A stretch of 64,000 bases of DNA from Theropithecus gelada (Eukaryota; Chordata; Mammalia; Primates; Cercopithecidae), in the NCBI RefSeq assembly GCF_003255815.1, contig NC_037674.1:20109537-20173536 (forward strand), in the 5' to 3' direction. The notes below the pieces were generated by a model, which was not told the DNA's origin, ran no database searches, and was given only the letters and a program-made list of their open reading frames with translations. The translations under genes and the position numbers were made by a program. Of this stretch, positions 25,697 to 36,465 are shown piece after piece (positions within the stretch are counted from its first letter, which is position 1; every line of letters starts with the position of its first letter).

Positions 25697-25813
25697 GAAA
25701 CCGAAAACGGGAAAGTCCCTCTCTCTAACCTAGCACTGCGTCGCTGGCTTGGAGACTGGTGACGGTCCCCGCGGGCCTTGCCCTGATTGGCTGGGCTCCC
25801 ACGGAATATAAGT
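25697..25813 (+). promoter_or_regulatory. B2M: B2M promoter: ISRE, NF-kB site, SXY module, TATA
   Basis: In order: an interferon/IRF element GAAACCGAAAA at 25697-25707 (GAAANNGAAA form); an NF-kB motif GGGAAAGTCCC at 25709-25719; an X1-like segment followed by X2 TGACG at 25760-25764; a Y box (inverted CCAAT, ATTGG) at 25786-25790; and a TATA element aatataag at 25805-25812. In the known human promoter these bind IRFs, NF-kB, RFX/CREB/NF-Y and, through them, CIITA or NLRC5, explaining constitutive and interferon-boosted expression shared with MHC class I. The motifs are read directly; the binding proteins are established for the human gene. Confidence 0.92.
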
Positions 25814-25835
25814 GGAGGCGTCGCGCCCGGCGGGC

Positions 25836-25932
25836 ATTCCAGCGGCGGACAGCACCCGGGCCGAGATGTCTCGCTCAGTGGCCTTAGCCGTGCTGGCGCT
25901 ACTCTCTCTTTCTGGCCTGGAGGCTATCCAGC
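25836..25932 (+). other. B2M: B2M exon 1 (5' UTR and signal peptide)
   Basis: The 5' UTR is short, from about 25836 (30 bases after the TATA box) to 25865. The start ATG is at 25866 and 67 coding bases follow, ending with GCTATCCAGC. The donor GTGAGT starts at 25933. The exon lies in a CpG-rich block (roughly 25570-26550). The exact transcription start is inferred from TATA spacing and recollection of the human gene. Confidence 0.93.
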
Positions 25933-28900
25933 GTGAGTCTCTCCTACCCTCCCGCTCTGGTCCTTCCCCTCCCGCTCTGGTCTTTCCTCTCCCGCTCCGC
26001 ACCCTCTGTGGCCCTCTCTGTGCTCTCTGGCTCCGTGACCTCCCTTCTCCAAGTTCTCCTTGGTGGCCCGCCGGGGGGCTAGTCTAGGGCTGGGTCTCCG
26101 GGAAGCGGTGGGGTGGCCTGGGAGTGGGGAAGGGGGTACGCACCCGGGACGCGCGCTTCTTGCCCCTTTCGGCGGGAAGCAGGGGAGACCTTTGGCCTAC
26201 GGCGACAAGAGGGTCGGGACAAAGTTTAGGGCGTTGATAAGCGTCAGAGCGCCGAGGTTGGGGGAGGGTTTCTCTTCCGCTCTTTCGCGGGGCCTCTGGC
26301 TCCCCGAGCGCAGCTGGAGTGGGGGACGGGTAGGCTCATCCCAAAGGCGCGGAGCTGAGGGCTGTGAATGCGTGCAGGGGCGCCCGGGGTCTGGGGGAGG
26401 CGTCGCCCGGGTAAACCTGTCTGCTGCAGCTCTGCTTCCCTCGGACCGGAGAGCTGTGGACTTCGCTAGGAGCCGCTAAGTTCGCCTGCCCTGCACCTCG
26501 GGGTCTATGTGGGGCCACACCGTGGCGGGGAAAGAGCACGCGACGTTTGTAGAATGCTTGGCTGTGATACAAAGCGGTTTCGAATCATTAACCTATTTGT
26601 TCCCATCACATGTCACTTTTAAAAATCATAAGAACTACCCGTTATTGACATCTTTCTGTGTGCCAAGGACTTTACGTGCTTTGCGTCATTTAATTTTTAA
26701 AATAGTTGTCTTCCGCCATAGATAACTACTATGGTTATCTTCTGCCTCTCACAGATGAAGAAACTGAGGCACCGAGATTTTAAGAAACTTACACAGGGGA
26801 TAAATGGCAGCAATCGAGATTGAAATCAAGCCTGACCAGGGCCTTTTGCGGGAGCGCATGCCTTTTGTCTGTAATTCGTGCGTTTTTTTAAAGAAACATG
26901 CCTGCCTTCTGCGTGAGATTCTCCAGAGCAAACCGGGCGGCCATGGGCCCTGTGGTCTTTTCTTACAGAAGGCTTCCTTTTTGGCTCTTTGCCTGGTTCT
27001 TTCCGAGATGTAGTGTGCCTCTTACTTTCGGTTTTGAAAACATGAGGGGGTTGGGCGTGGTAGCTCACGCCTGTAATCCCAGCACTTAGGGAGGCCGAGG
27101 CGGGAGGATCGCTTGAGGTCAGTAGTTGAGACCAGCCTGGCCAACATGGTGAAAACTCGTCTCTATAAAAAATAAAAACAAAAATTAGCCAGGTGTGGTG
27201 GCTGGCGCCTGTGGCCCAAGCTACTCGGGTGGCTGAGGCGGGAGGATCTCTTGAGCCCAGGAGTTTGAGTTATCATGGCGCCAGTGCATTCCAGTCTGGG
27301 CAACAGAGCGAGACCTTGTCTCTTAAAAAAGACCAAAAAAAAAAAAAAAAAAAAAAGAAGAAGAAGAAGAAAGAAAAAAAGAAGAAGAAGAAAGAAAAAA
27401 GTGAAGGTTTGTCGAAGTCAGGGGAGTTGTAAAACCATTAATAAAGATAATCCGGCCGGGCGCGGTGGCTCAAGCCTGAAATCCCAGCACTTTGGGAGGC
27501 CGAGACGGGCGGATCACAAGGTCAGGAGACCATCCTGACTAACACGGTGAAACCCCGTCTCTACTAAAAAATACAAAAAAAACCCAAAACAAACAAACAA
27601 AAAAAAACACTAGCCGGGCGAGGTGGCGGGCGTCTGTAGTCCCAGCTACTCGGGAGGCTGAGGCAGGAGAATGGCGTGAACCCGGGAGACGGAGGTTGCA
27701 GTGAGCTGAGATCCGGCCACCGCACTCCAGCCCGGGCGACAGAGTGATACTCTGTCTCAAAAAAAAAAAAAAAAAAAAAAAGATAATCCAAGATGGTTAC
27801 CAAGACTGTTGAGGACACCAAAGATCTTGAGTACTTTCTAAATACCTGGCAATACGCTAAGCCCTCTCACCTTTTCCCCCTGGCAAAACATGATCAAAAG
27901 CAGAATGTTTTGATCATGAGAAAATTGCATTTAATTTGAATACAATTTATTTACAACATAAAGGATAATGTCTATATCATCACCATTACTGCTATTTGCT
28001 GGTTATGTTAGATGTCGTTTTAAAAAATAACAATCAGTTGTTTTTACAAAAATCTTATTTTGAAAATTTCCAAAGTAATACATGCCATGCATAGACCATT
28101 TCTGGAAGATACCACAAGAAGCATGTAATGGTGATTACCTCTGAAGGTCTGTTTTCCCCTCTGTCCTGTGTGTGGTTTTGTTTTGTTTTACTGTGGGCAT
28201 AAATTAACTTTTCAGTTAAGTTTTGTAAGCTTAAATAACTCTCCAAAAGTCACAAAGCCAGTAACTGATTGAGCCCCAATTCAAACCCAGTCTGTCTGAT
28301 ACTTGTCCTCTTCTTAGAAAAGATTACAGTGATGCTCTCACAAAATCTTGCTGCCTTCCCTCAAACAGAGTTCCAGGTAGGATGAATCTGTGCTCTGACC
28401 CCTGAGGCATTTATTATGTTCTTATTATTAGAAGCTCAGTTGCAAAGAGCTCTCTTAGCTTTTAATGTTATGAAAAAAATCAGGTCTTCATTAGATTCCC
28501 CAATCCACCTCTCGATGGGGCTAGTAGCCTTTCCTTGATGATAGGGTGTTTCTAGAGAGATATATCTGGTCAAGGTGGCCTGGTACTCCTTCTCCCCACA
28601 ACCTTCCAGACATGATGGAGTAGCTGCCTTTTAGGATCATGTACCCTGAATATAAGTGTATTTAAAAGAATTGTATACACATATATTTAGTGTCAGTCTG
28701 TATATTTAGTAGCAGTAACACTTCTCTTCATTTTCGATGAAAAATATAGAGTTTATAATATTTTCTTTCCACTTCCCCATGGATGGTCTAGTCATGCCTC
28801 TCATTTTGGAAAGCACTGCTCCTGTAACATTAGGCAATGTATTCCCAACCTGGCTAGTTTACAGCAATCACCTGTGGATGCTAATTAAAACGCAAATCCC

Positions 28901-31041
28901 ACTGTCACATGCATTACTCCATTTGATCATAATGAAAACTATGTTCTGTCCCATTTGCCATAGTCCTCACCTATCCCTGTTGTATTTTATCCGGTCCAAC
29001 TCAACCATTTAAGGTATTTGCCAGCTCTTATATGCATTTAGGTTTTGTTTCTTTGTTTTCTAGCTCATGAAATTAGGTACAAAATCAGAGAGGGATCTGG
29101 CATATAAACCCTCAGCAGAAATAAAGAGGTTTTGTTGTTTGGTAAGAACATACCTTGGATTGGGCCGGGCGCAGTGGCTCATGCCTGTAATCCCAGCACT
29201 TTGGGAGGCCAAGGCAGGCAGATCACTAGAAGTTGGGAGTTCGAGACCAGCCTGGCCAACATGGTGAAACCCCGTCTCTACTAAAAATACAAAAATTAAC
29301 CGGGCATGGTGGTGTGTGCCTGTAGTCCCAGGAATCACTTGAACCAAGGCAGAGGTTGCAGTGAGCTGAGATCTCGCCACTGCACTCCAGCCTGGGCAAC
29401 AGAATGAGATTCCATCTCAAACAAACAAACAAAAAACCAACAAAAACAACAAAATAAAACATACCTTGGGTTGATCCGCTTAGGAACCTGAGGTAATAAT
29501 AATAACATCTGCCACGTATAGAGCAATTGCTATATCCCAGGCACTCTTCTAGACACTTAATACAGTTTAGAAAATCAGGTGAGTGTAGATCGAGGCAGGA
29601 GCAGGAACCAAAAAGAAAGGAGTAAACATAAGGAAAAAAAATGGAAGGGGTGGAAACAGAGTACAGTAACAGGAGTAATTTGATGGGGCTATTATGAACT
29701 GAGAAATGACCTTTGAAAAGTAGCTTGGAGCCAAATCATGTAGACTCTTGAGTGATGTGTTAAAGAATGCTATGAGTGCTGAGAAGCCATCAGAAGTGCT
29801 TGAGAGCATCCAGAAAAAGGTTCTTAAAAATGCAGCACAATCTCCAGTGACAGAAGATACTGCTAGAAATCTGCTAGAAAAAAACAAAAAAGTCATGTAT
29901 AGAGGAATTATGAGGGAAAGATACCAAGTAATGGTTTATTCCTCAAAATGGAGGTGGCTTGTTGGGAAGGGGGAAGCTCATTTGGCCAGAGTGGAAATGG
30001 AATTGGGAGAAATCGATGATCAAATGTAGACACTTGGTGCCTGATGGAGCTTGAGACCAAGTTAGCCCCAAGTGAAATACTCTGGCAATATTAATGTGTC
30101 TTTTCCCTATGTTCCTCAGGTGCTCCAAAGATTCAGGTTTACTCACGCCATCCACCAGAGAATGGAAAGCCAAATTTCCTGAATTGCTATGTGTCTGGGT
30201 TTCATCCATCTGATATTGAAGTTGACTTACTGAAGAATGGAGAGAAAATGGGAAAAGTGGAGCATTCAGACTTGTCTTTCAGCAAAGACTGGTCTTTCTA
30301 TCTCTTGTACTACACTGAATTCACCCCCAATGAAAAAGATGAGTATGCCTGCCGTGTGAACCATGTGACTTTGTCAGGGCCCAGGACAGTTAAGTGGGGT
30401 AAGTCTTACATTCTTTTGTAAGCTGCTGAAAGTTGTGTATGAGTAGTCATATCATAAAGTTGCTTTGATATAAAAAAAAGTCTATGGCCATACTACCCTG
30501 AATGAGTCCCATCCCATCTGATATAAACAATCTGCATATTGGGATTGTCAGGGAATGTTCTTAAAGATCAGATTAGTGGCATCTGCTGAGAGATTGCTGC
30601 ACAGCATGGTTTCTGAACCAGTAGTTTCCCTGCAGTTGAGCAGGGAGCAGCAGCAGCACTTGCATGAATACATATGCACTCTTAACACTTCTTACCTACT
30701 GGCTTCCTCTAGCTTTCGTGGCAGCTTCAGGTATATTGAGCACTAACGAACATCTCAAGAAGGTATAGACCTTTGTTTGTAAGTCCTGTGTATCCTAGCG
30801 TCCTATAATCCTGGACTCCTCCAGTACTCTCTGGCTGGATTGGTATCTGAGGCTAGTAGGAAGGGCATGTTCCTGCTGGGTAGCTCTAAACAAGGTATAC
30901 ATGGATAGGAACAGCAGCCTATTCTGCCAGCCTTATTTCTAACCATTTTAGACATTTGTTAGTACATGGTATTTTAAAAGTATAACTTAATGTCTTCTTT
31001 TTTCTTTCTCCACTGTCTTTTTCATAGATCGAGACATGTAA
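25866..31041 (+). CDS. B2M: Beta-2-microglobulin, spliced CDS (25866-25932, 30120-30398, 31028-31041)
   Basis: Encodes the 119-residue precursor of the MHC class I light chain, which pairs non-covalently with HLA-type heavy chains, CD1, FcRn and HFE in the ER and at the cell surface. Exon 1 gives a hydrophobic signal peptide (MSRSVALAVLALLSLSGLEA, residues 1-20). The mature 99-residue chain is one C1-set immunoglobulin domain, with the disulfide cysteines in NFLNCYVSGF (mature Cys25) and DEYACRVNHV (mature Cys80), the conserved Trp of SKDWSFYLLYYTEF, and the C-terminal WDRDM. Splice phases join exactly: CAG C|GT gives Gln-Arg, and TGG G|AT gives Trp-Asp. The length equals human. Differences from human that I recall are Ala for Thr at mature position 4, Pro at 15 and 20, Lys-Met-Gly for Arg-Ile-Glu in the loop before KVEHSD, Asn in TPNEKDE, and Gly-Pro-Arg-Thr for Gln-Pro-Lys-Ile near the C-terminus, most of them seen in Old World monkeys. 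No frameshift or lost splice site, so the gene looks functional. Confidence 0.98.
26630..26835 (-). repeat. MIR in B2M intron 1
   Basis: Reverse-oriented MIR core (gcgtcatttaattttt ... cacagatgaagaaactgaggcac). Confidence 0.8.
27049..27410 (+). repeat. Alu with expanded A/GAA tail, B2M intron 1
   Basis: Head gttgggcgtggtagctcacg; the tail runs into (GAA)n and (GAAA)n near 27340-27400. Confidence 0.92.
27454..27777 (+). repeat. Young AluY, Old World monkey-type, B2M intron 1
   Basis: Near-consensus ggccgggcgcggtggctcaag and gaggccgagacgggcgg, with an expanded A/CAAA middle linker. Flanked by agataatcc on both sides (27445 and 27781). Confidence 0.95.
27790..29145. other. B2M intron 1, mostly unique
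   Basis: No gene. A short MIR-like piece lies at about 28230-28310 (ccaaaagtcacaaagccagtaac). No enhancer motif stands out by eye. Confidence 0.5.
29163..29455 (+). repeat. Alu, B2M intron 1
   Basis: Head ggccgggcgcagtggctc, with a right-monomer deletion. Flanked by acataccttggattg and acataccttgggttg. Confidence 0.93.
29456..30110. other. 3' part of B2M intron 1
   Basis: An old L2/MIR-like scrap at about 29505-29565; otherwise unassigned. A 93-codon frame at 29748 is not supported as an exon. Confidence 0.45.
30120..30398 (+). other. B2M: B2M exon 2 (most of the Ig domain)
   Basis: 279 bases, the same length as the human exon. The acceptor is gttcctcag ending at 30119 and the donor is GTAAGT at 30399. 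It encodes mature residues from Arg3 to Trp95 and both disulfide cysteines. Reading through the donor would replace the C-terminus with a few intronic residues and then stop. Confidence 0.97.
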
Positions 31042-31055
31042 GCAGCATCATGGAG
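31028..31055 (+). other. B2M: B2M exon 3 (last codons and stop)
   Basis: A 28-base exon with acceptor ttcatag and donor GTAAGT at 31056. It completes Asp-Arg-Asp-Met with the stop TAA at 31039-31041, then 14 bases of 3' UTR. The stop lies only 14 bases from an exon junction, too close to trigger nonsense-mediated decay. Confidence 0.96.
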
Positions 31056-31837
31056 GTAAGTTTTTGACCTTAAGAAAATGTTTTTGTTTCACTATCCTGA
31101 GGACTATTTATAGACAGTTCTAACAGGATAACCCTCACTATGTGGAGAACATTGACAGAGTAGCATTTTAGCAGGCAAAGAAGAATCCTACAGGGTCACA
31201 TTTCCTTCTCCTGTGGTATGAAGAAGGTGTGTGGCCCCGGGTGTGGCCACATTACTGACCCTCTACAGAGAGGGCAAAGGAACTGCCAGTATGGTATTGC
31301 AGGATAGAGGCAGGTGGTTACCCACATTCCCTGCAAGGCTTTGATCTTTCTTCTACCATTTCCACATTGGACATCTCTGCTGAGAAGAGAAAATGAATCA
31401 CTCTCTTCCTTTGTATAATAGTTGTTTTATTCTTCAGACAGAAGAGAGGAGTTATACAGTTCTGCAGACGTCCCATTCCTGTGTGGGGACTGTGTTTGCC
31501 TCTTAGAGGCTCCCAGGCCACTAGATGAGATAAAGGGAACCAGATTGTTAAAACTTGATGTAGTGATACTACAATAGATGTAACTACAAAGAACTCCAGA
31601 AGCAAGAGAGAGGGAGGAACTTGGACTTCTCTGCATCTTTAGTTGGAGTCCAAATGTATAAGATCCAGCTTTTCAGTGAAATTCTACTGCCCAGGGTACT
31701 TTGATGCTGAAAACCCATTCAAATCTCCTGTTATATTCTAGAACAGGGAATTGATTTGGGAGAGCATCAGGAAGGTGGATGATCTGCCCAGTCACACTGG
31801 TAGTAAATTGTAGAGCCAGGACTTGAACTCGAATATA

Positions 31838-32112
31838 GTCATGTGTTACTTAATGACAGGGACATATTCCAAGAAATGCTTACACAAACCTAGGTGTTGT
31901 AGCCTACTACACACATAGGCTACATGGTCTAGCCTATTGCTCCTAAGCTACAAACCTGTACAGCCTGTTACTGTACTGAATACTGTGGGCAGCTGTAACA
32001 CAATGGTATTTGTGTATCTAAACATAGAAAAGGTACAGTAAAAAGTATGCTATTTTAATCTCATGAGACCACTGTCATATATACAGTCCAGCACTGACCA
32101 AAATATCATATC
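31838..32112 (+). repeat. Non-autonomous DNA transposon in B2M intron 3, family not assigned
   Basis: agtcatgtgttacttaatgac ... gtagcctactacacacataggctac ... ctacaaacctgtacagcctg ... gaaaaggtacagtaaaaag matches a familiar high-copy MER-type DNA element. Confidence 0.6.
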
Positions 32113-32314
32113 AGCATTTTTTTCTTCTAAGATTTTGGCAGCACCAAACGGATACACTAACAGGATATACTCTTTGTAATGGGTTTGGAGAACTGTCCGT
32201 AGTTACTTCTTTTAAAAAGGTGATCTACACAGTAGAAGTTAGACAGGTTTGGTAATGAGATCTGCAATCCAAATAAAATAAATTCATTTGCTCACCTTTT
32301 TCTTTTCTTTTCAG

Positions 32315-32838
32315 GTTTGAAGATGCCGCATTTGGATTGGATGAATTCCAAATTCTGCTTCCTTGCTTTTTAATATTGATATGCTTATACACTTTATGCA
32401 AAAAATTCAGAGTTATAATAATGTTAACACAGGCATGATCTTCTTTATAATTCTACTTTGAGTGCTATCTCCATGTTTGAGGTATCTGGGCAGCTAGCTT
32501 TAGGAGGGCTGGCAACTTAGAGGTGGGGAGCAGAGAATTCTCATATCCAACATCAACATCTTCGTCAGATTGAACTCTTCAATCTCTTGCACTTGAAGCT
32601 TGATAAGATAGTTATGCATATATAAGTTAACTTCCAATTTACATACTGTGCTTAGAATTTGGAGGAAAAATTTAGAAATATAATTGATGGGGTTATTGGA
32701 AATTTGTTATAATGAGTAAAACATTTTGTCATATAAGATTCATATTTACTTCTTATACATTTGATAAAGTTGCAGTTAATCTGGTTCATTTTTGTTCCAC
32801 GAGTTAAATAAAACCATGAAACTTGATGTGTTGTCTCT
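32315..32838 (+). other. B2M: B2M exon 4 (3' UTR) and polyadenylation signal
   Basis: Wholly non-coding. The acceptor is tcttttcttttcag ending at 32314. It starts gtttgaagatgccgcattt as in human and ends soon after an AATAAA at 32807-32812, with cleavage probably near 32838. Compared with the human 3' UTR as I remember it, there are small deletions, for example near 32485 and 32770. Confidence 0.9.
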
Positions 32839-33165
32839 TATATCTTGCTCCCACTATTACCCCTTTATTTTCAAACAGGGAAACGGTCTTCAAGTGCCAC
32901 GTGGTAAAAAGTGTGAACCTCTTGTATATAGGGTTTGGCTCACAGTGTAAAGGGCCTCAGTGATCCACATTTTCCAGATTAGGAATCTGATGCTCAAAGA
33001 AGTTAAATGGCATAGTTGGAGTGACACAGCTGTCCATGAGAGGCCAGCCTTCTATACTTTAGCCAGAGTTCTTTCTTGTGGGCCAGGTCATGAGGAGTAT
33101 GCAGACTCTAAGAGGGAGCAAAAGTATCTAAGGATTTAATATTTTAGCAAGGAATAGATACACAG

Positions 33166-33507
33166 TCATCCCGTGGTCTCCCTGGGGGATTGGTTTCAGG
33201 ACCCCTTCTTGGAAACCAAAATCTCTGGATATTTAAGTCCCTTCTATAAAATGGTACAGTATTTGCATATAACCTATGCACATCCTCCTGTATACTTTAA
33301 ATCATTTCTAGATTACTTATAATACCTAATACAATGTAAATGCTATGTAAATGGTTGTTATTGTTTAAGGAATAATGACAAGAAAAAAAAGTCTGTACAT
33401 GTTCAGTAAAAACACAACCATCCCTTTTTTTTCCCCAATGTTTTTGATCCATGGTTTGCTGAATCCACAGATGTGGAGCCCCTGGATACTAAAGGCCAAC
33501 TGTACTT
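33166..33507. repeat. Tigger-like (MER2-like) DNA transposon
   Basis: Runs from cagtcatcccgtggtctcc through tgcatataacctatgcacatcc to ggccaactgta; the imperfect inverted ends are flanked by TA. Downstream of B2M, in the intergenic region. Confidence 0.7.
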
Positions 33508-33753
33508 TGAATGACAACGGATTTAAGATTTTCAAGGCCTAGTTTTATACCTGATGGCCAGTTTTGTTTATTTGACCAAGAATCTAAATTAGCTAGTTCT
33601 AGGTACTGACAGGATAAATAAAACACAAGACTGCTCCCAATCGTCTCAGTTTAGCGGAGGGACAGATATGCACTCAAATAATTAAAATATATACCTGATA
33701 AGAATATAGCATAGGTACTCACAAAGAACTTGGCAATGGAAATTTTGTTGTTC

Positions 33754-33905
33754 AGGCTGGGCGAGGTGTCTCATGTCTGTAATCTCAGCACTTTGGGAGG
33801 CCATGGTAGGATGATCACTTGAGCCCAGGAGTCCGAGACCAGCCTGGGCGACATAACAAGACCCTGTCTCAATTCGAAAAATTGAATTAAAAAAATAATA
33901 ATAAT
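33754..33905 (+). repeat. Alu monomer (FLAM-like)
   Basis: ggctgggcgaggtgtctcatg ... gaccctgtctcaattcg, followed by an AT-rich tail. Confidence 0.88.
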
Positions 33906-34619
33906 TTTTTACGAAAGAAATAATGTTGTTCAAGGAACAACAACAAAAATCTAGGGAGGTGTTAGAGAAGCCATTCGCCTGAGCTGAGAGTAAGTGGGTA
34001 GTGGTTCTCTTGATTGGTGGGTGGGGCCTGGGTTTCCAGGCATGGGAGCCAGGAAGGACAGCCACATGGCAGGTTTGGGTAATTCCAAACAGTGGAGCAA
34101 GGGTATCTGAGGGAAGACTTGTAGGAACTTGGCTGAACAAATTGGAGGGTGATACTCTGAAAGAAAAACAAAGTTTTAAAATTTCTACTCTTACACTCAA
34201 CACAGAATGCTTCTGTGACCAGATATGTTTTCTACATTCTGTGAGAAGAAAAACTTTAGACAGATTAAATTTAACAGAGTTTAACTGAGCAAAAATGATT
34301 CTCGAACCAGGCAGCTGCCAGAACCAGAACAGATTCAAAATGACTCTGGGGATGCCACATGGTTGGATAACATTTAGGGTCAGAAAAAGGAAAGTGATGT
34401 GCAGAAAATGGAAGTCAGGGGAAGAAACAGCCAGATTGGTTGCAGCTCAGCATTTGCCTCATTTAAACAGGGTTTGAAGAGTTGACCACGTGTGATTGGC
34501 TGAGACTCTGTGGTATAACAGTAAGTTACAGTCTGTTGACATATTATCCAGTTAGGTTGCAGTTCACTATGCATAGAGAAACCTTTAGCCTGAACTTACA
34601 TAGGGAGGCAGCTTTATTT
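33906..34619. other. Gene-free sequence
   Basis: A 218-codon minus-strand frame (33682-34338) crosses the Alu monomer into unique DNA and has no domain, so I do not call it a gene. Confidence 0.5.
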
Positions 34620-34893
34620 ATTTAATTTTTGTTTTGAGACAAGGTCTCACTCTGTCACCCAGGCTGGAGTTCAGTGGTATGATCATGGCTTACTGCAGCC
34701 TCAACTTCCTGGCCTCAAGCAATCCTCCTGCCTCAGGCTCCAGAGTAGCTGGCGCTACAGGCACACGTCACCATGCCTGGCTAATTTTGTTTTTTAATTT
34801 TTAGTAGAGATGAACTCCTGGCCTTGAGCAATTCTTTTGCCTCAGCCTCCCAAAATGCTGGGATTACAGGTGTGAGCCACTGCGCCCAGCCAA
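34620..34893 (-). repeat. Alu, old (AluJ-like)
   Basis: gagacaaggtctcactctg ... actgcgcccagcc, with a deletion in the right monomer. Confidence 0.9.
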
Positions 34894-34912
34894 GGCAACT
34901 TTAGGCTAAACC

Positions 34913-35202
34913 TTTTTTTGAGACAGAGTTTCTCTCTTGTTGTCTAGGCTGGAGTGCAGTGGAACCATTTTGGCTCACTGCAACCTCCATCTCCAGGGTT
35001 CAAGCGATTCTCGTGCCTCAGCCTCCCGAGTAGCTGGGATTACAGGCATGCGTCACCACACCTGGCTAATTTTGTATTTTTAGTAGAGATGGCGTTTCAC
35101 TATGTTGTCCAGGCTGGTCTCAAACTCCTAGCCTCAAGTGATCCTCTGGCCTCAGCCTCCCAGAGTACTGAGATTACAGGCATGAGCCACTGTGCCCTGC
35201 CT
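34913..35202 (-). repeat. Alu
   Basis: gagacagagtttctctcttg ... ctgtgccctgcc; flanked by aggctaaacct and aggctaaactt. Confidence 0.92.
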
Positions 35203-35380
35203 AGGCTAAACTTAATTTAACAACACCAAACAATCTCCAGCAGACACCAACTGGGTATCCTATAATTCAATTCGATTCTGATGGGATCTACCTGGAGATG
35301 GTGTCAGATCCACTGGTTGAGGGTTCCGTCCCACAAGACTGCCCTCCACTTCAGATGCCAATCACACATAGTAGGTTGTT

Positions 35381-35467
35381 TTTTTTGTTTGTTTGTTTGT
35401 TTTTTGAGACGGAGTCTTGCTCTGTCACCCAGGCTGGAGTGCAGTGGCCAGATCTCGGCTCACTGCA
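35381..35467 (-). repeat. Very short 5'-truncated Alu with perfect target duplication
   Basis: Only the Alu tail (TTTG-rich) and the last ~65 bases of the element are present. Flanked by the exact 15-base duplication acatagtaggttgtt at 35366-35380 and 35468-35482. Confidence 0.95.
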
Positions 35468-35482
35468 ACATAGTAGGTTGTT

Positions 35483-36120
35483 ACCTCTACTTCTGACTGA
35501 CCAGCTGGAAACCAGGACTCCCATGACCCCCTCCTTGATTTTGATTAATTTGCTAGGACAGTTCACATTTACCAATCTATTATAAAAGATATTATAAAGG
35601 CTACAGATGAATAGCTAGATGAAGAGATGAATAGGGTTGTATGTAGCGGGTTTTGGTGGTAAGAGTCCATGCCCTCTCCAGGTGTATGCCACCCTCCCAG
35701 CACCTCCACACATTCAGCAAACAAGAAGCTCATCGTTCAAGAGTTTTTATAGAGCTTGATCTCCAACTCCCCTTCACCTTCCCAGAAATGGACAGGTCAG
35801 GGTGGAAGTTCCAACACACTAATCTTTTCATCAGTTGGTCTTTCTGGTGACTAGCACCATCCTGAGGCTATCTAGGGGCCCCAACCTATAATGAGTATAA
35901 CCTCATTAACATATACTCAAGGGTTATCAAAGAGTCTTATTAGCAATAACAAAAGACACTCCTATCATTCAAAATTCAAAGGGTTTTAGGAACTTATGAC
36001 AGGAACTGGGGACAAAGACCAAATGTGTTTCATATTATACCACACTTACCTAGGCCATTCATTAACTCTTCACTTGGGTGCAAACTAAAATTACATGTAG
36101 AGTTTATAAAAACAAAATAA
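35483..36120. other. Gene-free sequence
   Basis: No gene or repeat identified with confidence. Confidence 0.45.
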
Positions 36121-36127
36121 AGAAAAA

Positions 36128-36145
36128 CAAACACACACACACACA
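36128..36145. repeat. Short (CA)n microsatellite
   Basis: About nine CA units immediately before an Alu. Confidence 0.9.
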
Positions 36146-36154
36146 TAAACAACA

Positions 36155-36465
36155 AGCTGGGCGCGGTGGCTCACGCCTGTAATCCCAACACTTTGAGAGG
36201 CCAAGGTGAGCAGATCATGAGGTCAGGAGTTCAAGACCAGCCTGGCCAACATGGTGAAACTCTGTCTCTACTAAGAACACAAAAATTAGCCGGGCATGGT
36301 GGTGGTGCGTGCCTGTAATCCCAGCTACTCAGGAGGCAGAGGCAAGAGGATCGCTTGAACCTGGGAGGCAGAGGTTGCAGTGAGCTGAGATCACGCCATT
36401 GCACTCCAGCCTGGGCAACAGAGTGAGACTCTGTCTCAAAAACAGCAATAACAACAACAACAAAA
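36155..36465 (+). repeat. Alu
   Basis: gctgggcgcggtggctcacg ... gactctgtctcaaaaacagc, with a CAACAA tail. Confidence 0.94.

Larger units (their letters stand above)
23940..26190 (+). repeat. Duplicon copy A: B2M upstream region and exon 1
   Basis: Colinear with copy B at about 38785-44535. Paired anchors include an exact 18-base match at 23999 and 38857, ttgtgcata at 24339 and 39518, cctccacaa..attatcaaaagcctaa near 24550 against cctccacaa..gattaaaaagtctaa near 39690, ccatggtccacttcctctt near 24682 against 39804-40115, the MIR/L2 pair near 24870-25075 against 42215-42425, tactgcttttac near 25132 against 42477, and acttcttggc at 25221 against 42790. The series continues into the promoter and exon 1. 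The order and orientation of all anchors agree, so chance and shared repeats alone do not explain it. Confidence 0.8.
25560..26560. promoter_or_regulatory. CpG-rich island over B2M exon 1
   Basis: Many CG dinucleotides (for example gcgccgcgggtccc, ggggcgcgcacccc, gtcgcgcccggcggg, acgcgcgcttc), against an AT-rich, CpG-poor background on both sides. Typical of a broadly expressed promoter. The boundaries were estimated by eye. Confidence 0.75.

Noticed and set aside
25730..26087. Long frames on both strands over B2M exon 1 and the start of intron 1
   Set aside because: Shadows of the CpG-rich region; the true coding part ends at the donor at 25932.
33682..34338. 218-codon minus-strand open frame
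   Set aside because: Crosses an Alu monomer into unique DNA; no domain, no splice context, and composition expected by chance.
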